Origin: Balaenoptera acutorostrata
Taxonomy: Eukaryota; Chordata; Mammalia; Artiodactyla; Balaenopteridae
Length of the DNA: 64,000 bases
Assembly: GCF_949987535.1 (NCBI RefSeq)
Contig: NC_080068.1
Coordinates: forward strand, 81,865,254-81,929,253
Direction: 5' to 3'
Both the position numbers and the translations under genes were made by a program. The notes under the pieces were generated by a model, which worked only from the letters and a program-made list of their open reading frames with translations, was not told the origin of the DNA and ran no database searches. This document shows, piece after piece, positions 26,301 to 38,200 of the stretch (position 1 is the stretch's first letter; the number at the start of each line of letters is the position of its first letter).

Positions 26301-29300
26301 GGTCATTAAAGACACAACTAACTGGTTTTAGTAGTTTTCAAGGTGAGAAAGAATGAAGATACTTTAAAAATTAAGACTTGTATTGTAAAATAACTCTGGA
26401 TCCATGCTGGAATGTAAGCAAGTCTAATATGGAGACTTATTTCAATCCACAATGACGTTACCTCTAACCAGACCTGTCTTAGAAGGATCTGAGATACCAG
26501 GCAATTTCCCAAGCTTGGGTCCTGCTTACTCTTTCCTTCTCAAAAAAGTTTCCTACCTGGAATTTAGTCTGTTTTGTTTGTTTTTTCCTTTTTACCTTAA
26601 TAATCACTTTTCCATTTGTTTTTTGCTGGCCCATTTTCTAGCCTCCTAGAATCAGTTATACCTCAGGTGTATACCATTTCTTCTCCTTTTACATTAAACA
26701 TTTATCCACTGTCATGCGTCTTCCCTTGTATAGATTACCTTCATTCACATATTGCTATCAGTCTGCCTGGATGCTCATGCCAGGGAGCTGAAAACCTCAG
26801 GTGGTTCTGTTAATACAACCTTCTACCTTCTTTGGTCGATTCATGATACCCAGCTACCTTTTATTCTGAGTAATTAATTCATTTTTTGGTGAGCACCTGT
26901 CAAACATATTCAAAACCACAGCTATTTTTTACTCTCCTTAATATCTTGACTCTTCATATGTTTCCCTTTTCACTGTATACTTTAAGTCTCTATTGCCTTG
27001 TTCCTGGCCTCCAAGCTTCCAGTTTGGTCTGTCATCTGAATCATGTCCCTTTCTTGCCAAGAATTTTGAAATGGTTTTCTTTTGCCTCCATAATAAAGAC
27101 CAAATTCCTCACCTAGGCACTGTAGGATCTCCAGCCATATTTCCCATTATTTCTTTGTGAGTTCAAAATTATAAATATGCTCATTCATAAATTAGTCCCT
27201 GAGCAGATGTTTGTTGTTTCCGCCTTTGGTCTTGTGTTTCCTCTGTTTAGAATTCTGTTTTGCTCATCCTCCTCCCAAACTCCAGTTTTGTCTTTTAAAT
27301 TGCTCCTCATCCTCAAGAGCTCGCACAAATATCCTTTTTTTTTTTTTTTCTCATAGTGCCGAGGACAATTATCTGAGAATTAAAACATTTGATTCTTCTA
27401 ATTTTAATACTAACGTGCTATATGACCTTCAGCAAATCACTTACCTCCATTGAATTGACTCATACATTATTTGATACCTTTTGCATGACATTTATAGTAA
27501 TCTGTGTTCCATTATGTGTTCATATCAAACTTGACTTATAGCTTTGATTGCTCTTTGGGGACTGGATCGAATTCCTATGCCTGTAACACAATGTGTTGTA
27601 CATAGTTGAAGGTCACTTTGTGGAAAGAGTGAGAGAACTAAGTTTTAATTCAACAGATCAAGATGCTATTGTTAGTGAATGGAATGGGTGAGTGAATATC
27701 AAGGCAAGCACACTCTTGAGTAGATTCCAAGTGCCTGTTAGAAAGTAAGCTTTTCTGGATATTTTAGTAACTGCATTGCTGGGTACAATCTGTTACCTGT
27801 TCAGTAGCCATATTACTTTCTTATATTAAAAGAGACAATCCAATCTCATGAATAATCTAACAGAATGCTACTTAGATGTTAACATGGATACACATCATCT
27901 GGAGATCTTCTTAAAAAGATTCTGATTCATCAAGTCTGGAGGGGGGTCTAGGATCTTGCATTTCTATTAGCTGCCAGGTGAAGCCAGTGATATTGGTTAC
28001 AGGACATCTGAGTACAGTCGGCCCTCCATATCCTTGATTTCCACATCTGAGGACATTTTTGATCCCTGGTTGGTGGAACCCTCAGTTGATGAACCTGAGG
28101 ATGCAGAGGGCTGACTGACTGTAAGGGACTTCAGCATCTGCAGAGTTTGGTATCCGCTGTGGGTCCTGGGACCAATCTCCTGTGGATGCCAAGGAATGAC
28201 TAATAAGTGTTATTTCTTTTCCCTAACAAAATTGGGCCGTTTGCCCCGCCGACAGTAGCATTTAGATTGTGGTTCTGGGAAAGAATCTGTAAATGATCTG
28301 TTCCAGAGAAAGTCAATCTCTTTCCACATTTGTATGTGTTTATAACTTACTAAGCATATGTATTTTCTCCTGTCTGTTTTCAGAGGAGAGAAATGACTGG
28401 ATCAGCGTACTGTTAAATGCACTGAAGTTACAGGCCCTTTCCTCGCAGTCTCAAGGAGCTGTTGCACCTGAGAAATGTGGATATCTTGAACTGAGAGGCT
28501 ATAAAGCGAAAATTTTTACTGTGTTAAGTGGAAACAGTGTGTGGCTTTGCAAAAATGAACAGGTGAGCTATGTTACAGTGATTGCAAATTGTGGTTCCTT
28601 ACACTACAAACATGACAAAACTACATTAACAACAGTGCTTTGTTTGTTAGACTGAATTTTCTCAGTTCCACCAGCATCAGGAAGGTAATCTACACAAAAT
28701 TTGAGACTGGACATCACCCTTTGAAGGAACTGAGGAAATAGAATCATGAAAATTAATTTTTGAAAAGTATTCTTAGCTGAAGTAACATTACAAACTACAT
28801 GAGAGAATAATTAAGAACCAATTAACCATTACAGCCGTTGTTGAATAGACCTCGTTCTGCACCTGTTGTTATTTCTTTTGTTTTGTGACAGAAAATTATA
28901 GAGTAGGCACAGGTAACATATTTTCTTGAGTTTACAGGATTTGGGGTTTTTTTTGGTTTTGTTTTTGTTGGTTTTTTTGGAGTAGATATGTTGCTTGCCG
29001 AGGAGATAATTGACAAGAGGCAAGTGATTGATATACACACATACACATGCATGCATACACACACATATCACATATATAAATAAGATAGATTGTTGGGATA
29101 TTAAATTTGTTGACATCAAAGGACTCAGTAGAGAATTTAAATGTTTTGAGGAGACTGATGTTAGTTTTAACAAATTCTGTTAACTACATTTGATTCTGTA
29201 GACTTCTTTTTCTCTAACATACCTGGTTTTTAATATGTATAAGAAAATTATTTTCTTACCGCTTTTTAGGAATGAATTTTTAATCTTTCAGCCTCGAATG

Positions 29301-32300
29301 TATTAGATACTTAGTCATTATTTGTGGAATTAAGCAGTGTGTTTTGGATATCCAATCTAACATGAACTTATTTTGTGATAAATTATAATGGGTTACGATA
29401 AAGTGAAATATAAATGCTGACATTTTTCATAACAGAAGATAGAGACAGCAACTCAAAACAAACAGTAGTTTCAAAAAAATTAACTATAGATCTTTATCCA
29501 AGTCATCCTCTGAACTTCAGTGTGGATTTATTAATTACATTTTTAAGGATAAGATTTCTTAGCCAATTAACTGTGGAAGGCATCATTGAGCACTGTTGGT
29601 ATATTAATAACGTGGAGAGAGTTAGCATATTCCTCAAGAAGGGTGGTGATGTACAGCTTAATAATGTGTATGAATTGAATATGAACATTTTCAGTCTGTG
29701 AAGATGCTTAAAACTTAAAAAAAAATTGGAATAAGGTTAAAAATGCAAAATTTGCTTGTATCAGAATGGAAGTTACTCTGCCAAATTAATTGAGGTATTC
29801 ATTTTTTACTTGCTCAGACCTGATGGACTTCCAATTACTAGTTTCATTATTTACATTAGCTAGATTGTCTGGGTTTATGTTATCCTCTAAAAGTATATGT
29901 TTTTAAAGTTTTATTACTACTTTCTGGTTAGCAAAAAATTATAAGAAATTCTTGCTTTAATAATAATTGAGCATGAAGAGCATAATAATGACCACCATAT
30001 GTTGGGTACCAGGTACTGTGCTAATTCATTTATAAACATTCCCTTTTAATCTTCCCCACAAATGTAGGAGGAAGATATTCTCATCCATGTTTTATAGATG
30101 AGGAGAATGGCAATTAAGTAACTTGTTTAAGGATTACAGTTCATCCTGCAGAGTTTAATTTAAAACAAGATCTTTATAACTCTAAGCCTAGCTTCTTAGC
30201 CACTATATCAAAGTGTCTTTTTAAAGTGTATGTTGAAAAGAAAATTTCTGGCTTGTGACCTTTTAGAAATAGACTAAGAATTCTTTCCTTGAATAACTTA
30301 GTTGCCTAGGAGGTTCAGAGTGTGCATTCAGTAAACATTGTATACCATGTCAGGCACTCTAAAAATGATGTGTTTACTGAGGAGAACACAAGTCTTACCT
30401 TCCAGGAGGAAAAGTCAGACAAGTCAGCATTTATGGTGGATGGTGAGCTCCGTGCTTTATTAGACTTGTGCAGAAGTTACAGAGAAGGGCAAAAAGGGCA
30501 TCTAATGTAGTCTGGGAATTAGAAACACTTCCATATACAACTAATCAATATTATCTCCTTAAAAATTAAAGCATTTATGCTGGACCCCTCCTCATCTTTT
30601 GAGAAGTAAACCTATGTTTGATGAATGTATATTTCAAGTCTGTTTTCAATGCTTTAACATGCCCGTATGTGCACCCTTAAAAAGTGCATACTATTGTTTG
30701 TATATGTGGTCTTAAAAAAAAAATTGCATCGTATTATATAGAGCCAGGTCTTAAGGCACTTGGTCTTGAGTCAAGTCTTAAAGAATTAGTTGGCTCAAGA
30801 CCAGACGGATAAATTAAGGAAGGCCCTTCATGTTTAGGCCCTGACATACCATTCCAGTTTCATCTATTTTTACATCCTTGTATATGTCTTTCTCTCCAGA
30901 GAAAAGTTGCTCATGGGTTTTCTTACGTGGTTGAGCAGACTGTGGAAAGAACTTGGGTGACAGGCTAAATAAGGAGTCCTTCTGAATACAGAGGGCTTTA
31001 AGCTAGTGTTTTAGGAAAAGCACTAAAAGATAGTAAAATAGTTAGATGTAACTTCTAAAAGTTTTATACACACAACACATGAAGTAATCTTATGGTTTTT
31101 TTAAATGATAGAAAAAAAAACTAATCGTAAAAATGTAAGAGGTGTTAGATTTGAATCTCTGTATCCTAATTTGTATTGCATCTAATTTAAGTCCAAGAAT
31201 CAAAGCTTAGTTTAAAAAAAATTAAAATAATGATTTTTATTGCCCACATAACTTACAGTATAAATAAAATAAAAAATAAAACTGACCTACATCCCCCTCA
31301 CATATGAACTATTTTCATTTTTCTTGCCTCTATTTATACATAGTTTTACTAATTTACTTTGGAAGTTTCTCCAGAGGAAGTAAACAAACAGTGGATAGAG
31401 GTGGAAGGGTAACTGCTGCAGCATGTGTTGAAGAGTTATTAAAATGGAAGATTGGAAGCTTATTTAGAGCAAAGAAGATTGGACTGGGCTGTAGCCATTC
31501 TGGGTTTTCCTTCTTGCTCTGCTACTGATTGGCTCAGATAATTAAGCTAATCTCTTCTGGTTTGAATGGCATCATGTGAAGAAGAGAGTTGGATTACTAT
31601 CTCTAAGGCCATTATTTAAGTTGCATGTTAAAATTCCAGATATCTGGGCTCATTCCAGACCCATTGACTTATTTCTGGGGACAGAGGTTTGAATCTGTAT
31701 TCCTATAAAAAAGCATCCCAGTTGACTCAGTGACTGCTGATGCAAAAACCATACACAGTAAATCACTGCTTTATGGGTTTTTCTTCTTTAAAAATGATAA
31801 GCATCCAGCTAAAGAAACGAGATATTTCTGGAGATGGAAAATGTGTGAAGATCTCCTGTGACAGCACTGAGTGCTGCTTTTAGTTCATCATCCCTAATCT
31901 TGGGGTTGCTATACCTCTTTTTGAGGTTAACTTTCACTTGGAAGTGTGTCTTTTTCCTGATCACTTTGAAATGTGCAAATGTTTAAGTGGAAATTTAAGA
32001 AAATCATTTTTTAGTGGTAATAACTTTTAAAATAGTTTTGAAAAACTATTACTAATAACTTGTATATGGTTCTAAACTATAGCTACTGTTTTGGGGTTTT
32101 TTCCTACAATCTCAATTTTTATATAAAATTTAAATTTTTCAGCTTATAAATTATATGATAACTGCTTAATTCCTTTTTCTGCATACAAACTTTTGTGACC
32201 AGAGCGTGATCTATTGGAAAAATTAAAACTCCATTTGCAAAATCGGCATACAGGAAAGTGTTTGAAAAACAATTTGAAAATGTTATTTCCCATAAGTTCC

Positions 32301-35261
32301 TTTAACTCTGTGTGTATGTCTGGAAATTTACTCTAACTTTGTGGATTATTGTTTATCTTTTCTAGTGCTTTTCCTCTACTTCCAATAGGTGTCCTTAATA
32401 TTCCATGTCAAGCATCTGTACTGATATATTTGCAGTAATTCTTTCATTTTTTTCTGGATCTATCCCTTCTACTAAATCAAGAACTTTTATTTTCTAAGTT
32501 AAAATAGCTATTAGCATAGACTATCATAACTGTGGTCTTATTTTTGAAATTCTTTATTTTTTAAGAAAAGTGGCATGATAACAGCAAGGAAGATGCCAGT
32601 CTGCACGTTCTCATCAACAGTACACTGCCAGGTCTAAACTCTATGCAATTAACATGGACTTTTCATTTTCTCAGTTGCCCAGTTCAAAGATTTACTTGTT
32701 TTAAATCTCTTTCTTTCCCTTTCATTTATTAGCGGATTGTTGAAACTAACTTGAAGTAGCTTCTGAGCAGGAGAAATGCCTTAGGGAATGTTAGAGGTTT
32801 TTGTTTTTTGTTTTTTTGTTTTTCCAGATGGGCTATAAGAGGCAGAATAGAACTATGAAGAGATATGTAAAAACATTTGTTAGAGAGGAAGATGGCAAAG
32901 TAAAAATAGACACTAAAATTCTTTACCTAATTACCCAGTTGAAGAACAGTGTGGTGCTATTATATAAATTAAATGTTATCCCTTTAAATGCTTACACCAT
33001 CTCACAGCCCACTCCCCATGTGTTTAATTTTTGCATATTTTCTTCTATTCCTTGTTTCTGCTTATGTTTATATGCCTGCCGTATATTATAATTATGACAG
33101 TTTTTCCACATTGTTACTTCAACTCTGTATAAAATGAGTTGTGTAATAGAGTTTGATTACAGTTCACTGTGTTTCTGTATTTATTCATCTGTTTTACAGA
33201 AGTTTATTGGGTACCTCTTCATTCCTGGGTGCTGCTCCAGGCACTAGGGGCTCACTGGTAACCCACAAGGTCCCTCCCTGCTCTTTAGGATCTTACCTTC
33301 TGATGGGGGTAACACATCGTGATAAATAAATGAGATTTCTGAGAGCCTTCTGTTTGTAGCCTTTTCTTTCTTTTAGATTTGCTTTTTGGACAAGAATTCC
33401 TATGACCCTTTTCTAAAGAATTGTTTATATTTAAAATGCTGTTAGGTACATGAATAGGTACCAGTTTGATTTTAACTTTAAAAGTGTTATAATTTTTATA
33501 TTCCCAAATTAAGGCTGTGACAATTTACTTTATTCACTGTTGTGCCCTTAGGAGTTCCAGGCAAGTAGCTGACACTCAGTAAACATTTGTAGAATGAAAT
33601 GGTTGAATTAATAGTCATTTACAGCTGTTTTCATGACTAGAGAGTTTATATTTGAAAAAAATTTTTCTTTTAATATTATTTTCTTCTTTATGAATTCTCT
33701 TTTCATTTTTTCCTGTTTACTGGAATTATATTGTCACTTCTGACAATTTCTTTAAGCTCTTCATATAATATAGATATTTATCTTCGTGTCATATTTTCTG
33801 CAACTGTTTTTCTAAGCTGTTGCTTATTTTTCACTTTTCAGTTAATTTTTATTTACTTATTTATTTATTTTTGGCTGTGTTGGGTCTTTGTTGCTGTGTG
33901 CGGGCTTCTCATTGTTGTGGCTTATCTTGTTGCGGAGCACGGGTTCTAGGTGCGCAGGTTTCAGTAGTTGTGGCATGTGGGCTCAGTAGTTGTGGCTTGC
34001 TGGCTCTAGAGCTCAGGCTCAGTAGTTGTGGCACACGGGCTTACTTGCTCCGGCATGTGGGATCTTCCTGGGCCAGGGCTCGAACCCGTGTCCCTTGCAT
34101 TGGCAGGCAGATTCTTAACCACTGCGCCACCAGGGAAGCCTTTTCAGTTAATTTTTGTTGCATAGAAATTTTGTTTATAGAAATAAATTGTGTGTTTTTT
34201 TCCAGTCAAAGCTAATAGACTTTCTGTATTCTGAAAAATAATTATTTTTATACATTTATTTATCTTGAAATGATGTGGGTGTAGTATATAAGCCAGTATT
34301 TTTAAAATTTTAGATAGGTAATGAAATATGAACATACCCTCAGGTATATATATGTAGTGTTATATATATGGTACTGCTACTTGAACGGAATTTCTGCAAA
34401 TAGATATGAGGTGAATTTAAGATAATTGACTTTGGTTTCCATTTGTTATGTTGTCCTGACAGCCAGTCTCCCATCTTTTCCTGATGAGTTTTTGAATATC
34501 ATGTTAATATTAGGGAATTCATTACAACCAGATGTCTTGCTTGGTGGGTTTGTATATCCATTTAATGATAATTGTGGCATTGAGGCTTTAACTACATTCA
34601 TTTGGTTAAACATTCGCAAATTGGGGTATAGCAAGAGACTCATTCCCCCAACATAATGTTCCCTCGTGTCTTGCATGGAAATGAAACTCTAACAGAATTT
34701 AAATAGACCTCACAGGGCTCTGGCTTGTGTGGTGCAGAAAGAAGCAGCAGGATGGAGGTGGTGGCCTGCTGGTTCTCTGGTTCTATATTTGGCCAAACTC
34801 TGCATCTGGTGTTTCCCTGGAAATCTGGTGCCAATGTCATACAATGCCACATCTGTTTCCCACAAATGTCTAAGCACCGAGTTCTTAAATTCCTGGCATG
34901 GAAACCTGGCATCTGGTGTTTCCAAAAATAAGTTTGAGATTTCAGCGAATTTGGGGTTAACAAACCCTTCTTTAATTTTTCTGTTTAGGAATCAAACTGT
35001 TGCTTTCCTCTTTCACTTTGTAGTTTTAAAAGGTAGTTTGAGCCAGGTTCTGTTGCTACGCATTTGTACAAATAACCCATTTCAGTGTCGTGGTAAATAT
35101 TTGCCATTAGTTCTAATCTGAATGTTGAATATGGAATCATTGGTGTGGATACTTTCAGTCACTGTAAATAAAATGGATATATTCTCATTGAAGACAAATT
35201 CTGTATTTAGAACCCTCAAATCAGGGGACTGTCTGGATGTATCAGACCCCCAATGTGTATT

Positions 35262-35293
<32 letters not shown>

Positions 35294-38200
35294 ATATTTA
35301 TTTATTTATTTAATGTGTTGGGTCTTCGTTTCTGTGCGAGGGCTTTCTCCAGTTGCGGCGAGCGGGGGCCACTCTTCATCGCGGTGCGCGGGCCTCTCAC
35401 CATCGCGGCCTCTCCCGCTGCGGAGCACAGGCTCCAGACGCGCAGGCTCAGTAGTTGTGGCTCACGGGCCTAGCCGCTCCGCGGCATGTGGGGTCTTCCC
35501 GGACCGGGACACGAACCCGTGTCCCCTGCATTGGCAGGTGGACTCCCAACCACTGCGCCACCAGGGAAGCCCAATGTGTATTTCTTTATTCAGTTTTTAT
35601 AGCAATGCTATATAAGGTAGATAGTACTATCTTTTCATAAATGAGGAAATGGAGGTCTAGATGAATTAAGGACCTTGCCAGTAGTCATACAGCCAATAAA
35701 TGGATCAGCCAAGATTCTCCCCCAATTCTGACTCTTGGTGCCCACATCATCGTTATCACCTTTGCAACATCAGACCTGCTCTGCCAAGTGTGGCCATTCA
35801 TGCTCTTTGAGATCCTACATTGTATGACAGCAAATTAACTGTAAAATATAGTTTACTCCAGAATCTGTTTTTAGCTTTATGCTTTCTGTAACAATATATT
35901 TCTACCTATTGAATTTCTATGCTATTGTTTTTTTTCAATGCAGTTTATAGGGTTTTAAAGGTTGAAGTCTGGCATGTTACCGACTCGTGCCTATTTTCCA
36001 AAATGAGAATAGTGCTCACAATCAGATTGCAGTTAATGGGTAATTTAGTTTTAATTTTCTTGAAAGTTTAACACTCACATTCCATCCCATTTTACAAAAT
36101 TTATATATGCCTGCTAGTTATTTTTAAGCATGCATTTTCTTGTAATTAACTTTTTAATAGGTAATATGTTCGGTTGCCTTCACATTCAAGAGGTATAAAA
36201 TAACAATAATAATAACAATTAGTTAACTGGGAGTAGATAGCACGTTTTGTGCCAGGCATTCTTCTAAGCATTTTTTATGTGTTAATCCTCACACACTGAT
36301 GCAATAGGTACTACTGTTAGCCCCATTTTGCAAACAAGTGAACTGAAGCGAGAGAGGTACGCTTGATCAAGCTGGTTTGGATTTTGTTGTTTGCCCAGTC
36401 AAGTGTCACCTCCTTTGGAAAAAATACGAACACAGCTCTCTCTTGTCTGGGTTGGATTCAGTGCTTACCCTACAGCCATGGATCGTTTTTTTTTTTTTTT
36501 TTTGCACTTATTACAATTCTCTCTCATTCCCTCCTTAGACTCTAAGCTTCCCCGAGGTGAGTACCCTGTCTTATGCTTTTGTGCAGACCCACAGCTTTGC
36601 ACATTTCTGGCAGATGCTAGGTTCTTACCAAACACGGTTTTGCCAGGACAAATGTTTTCATTTAAAAATGGCTGTATCTGCTCTGCCTTCTTCGCAGAAT
36701 TGTTAAGAAAATCAAATAAGAGTTCATAGCTGTTTGTAAGCTTCAGAGCACTGCACTAACAGATATTAAATCAGTTATGGAGTGTATATGCTTAATGAAG
36801 ACCAATGCTTTTAAAGCCTTTGGACATTAGCAGAAGGGTTGGAATCCAGGACAAATAGGTTCTTGACAATCCAACGTGTCACTGTGTTCTGACCAGCCTA
36901 TTTTTAACCACTAGTCTTAATAATTTCAAATGGTTTTTGTATAATCTGACTGCATGCTTTTTTTTTTGCTCTGCAGAAGGCAGAGAGAAATGTTTGTATC
37001 CTGATATTTAAGTGCTGTAGACTCATACTGTCTAGATCCTACAACTGGTTCTGCTGTCTAATTCATTGTTTCTCAGTATTTGCTACGTATGAGAATCATA
37101 TGGTGGTAGTTTTGTTTTGCCTTTTTTTAACTGAAAATCCTTAGGCAAGCCCTCTGATTCGTGGGATCAGAATCTCAGGGTGGGAGGAAGAGATCAACAC
37201 AGGTAATTCTGATGAGCATCTAGGAATGAGATATGTTCTAAACATGTTCTAAAGACTGTGTGAAAAGATGGCTTAATGTCACCACAAATATTTTTAGTAA
37301 GAAATGCAGTTGTTTCATATTTAATAGCTTTCAAGAGCACTGACATTTATTTTGTTATTCTGCTGTACATTTTACAGTCCATTTGTGCTGGTGAGTTCAG
37401 TGGATACTCTAATTACTCAAAACCATATGGCCATGGCAAGCAGCTGATAAATGGGTTACAGTTTCTTTCCAGGCGAAAAAATCATCTTTGCCTTGCTTGG
37501 GAGAAATCTGGGGCCTTGAGCCAACCCTCACTTGTTTTATTTTTAACAGAAGTCGCAGCTTTATATGTAGATACTTCACGACTTGCTTGTCGAAATGAGG
37601 CACCGTCTCTTCAGGCTGGAGCCTTGATGAGGCTCATCAGTTTCCATCCAAGGTTGTCAGTCTTACCATCTGCTAGTCTGATGGTCTGAGTCTGTATCTC
37701 TGCCCTTAGTAACACACAGTACCTGCAGGCCAGGCCCCCATCAGAGAATAATAAGCGGGAGTAGTCTGATAGCCAGGTCTTGTCAAAAGCTGCATCACAG
37801 AGAATTGTTTGAAGAAGATGCAGCCTGACTGTTTTATTCTAGAGGTACCCCCGTATCAAGCTGAGCCATCAGAAAGCTGTTTCTAAAATATCTTACCTGG
37901 CTACCCCTACTTTATTTTCTGATTTATAAAAGAGAGTTTGAATTTCTAATCACACGCCCTGGGAGTTTCTCCAATAGTTACATTATCCAGCAGGAGCATT
38001 GGTATAGATAACTGAGAATCTGTTTTGTTTAATTTGATAATTATAAGTTTAACTCTATACCAATATGCTAAAACTTATTAAAATGGGGCAGATTGGAAAA
38101 GTTTGATTCCCCTCCTCCCTATAGTACTGTTTTTTTGTTAGGTGGGCTTATGATACAAAGTGGAAGTATATCACCTTCTAAGTATTTCACAACACCTAGC

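Larger units (their letters stand above)
14620..28383 (+). other. Intron of ARAP2 (largest in window, 13.8 kb)
   Basis: A phase 1 intron. It contains L2 and MIR scraps (14820-15690), a MER20 (16016-16232), a 4.4-kb defective L1 (16723-21137), a 1.3-kb truncated L1 (22117-23404), a CHR SINE (23720-24050), L2 3' ends (24250-25440, 26900-27620), a MER5A fragment and a MER2 relic (28015-28200). Stretches 21150-22100 and 25450-26890 show nothing recognisable. Confidence 0.85.

Noticed and set aside
28293..28655. 120-codon frame starting in the intron before exon c
   Set aside because: The only coding part is the real exon 28384-28562. Its upstream ATG and downstream tail are intron read-through.
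32801..33091. 96-codon open frame with a Lys/Arg-rich start
   Set aside because: Preceded by a T-rich run that mimics an acceptor, but the frame does not fit between exons c and d, which join directly in phase and match ARAP2 without an extra exon.
35302..35615. GC-rich, CpG-dense patch resembling a small CpG island
   Set aside because: Explained fully by the young CHR SINE; similar patches at 61.7-62.0 and 62.4-62.7 kb have the same cause.
37276..37689. 137-codon open frame
   Set aside because: No family resemblance and no suitable phase for exons c and d; treated as intron.
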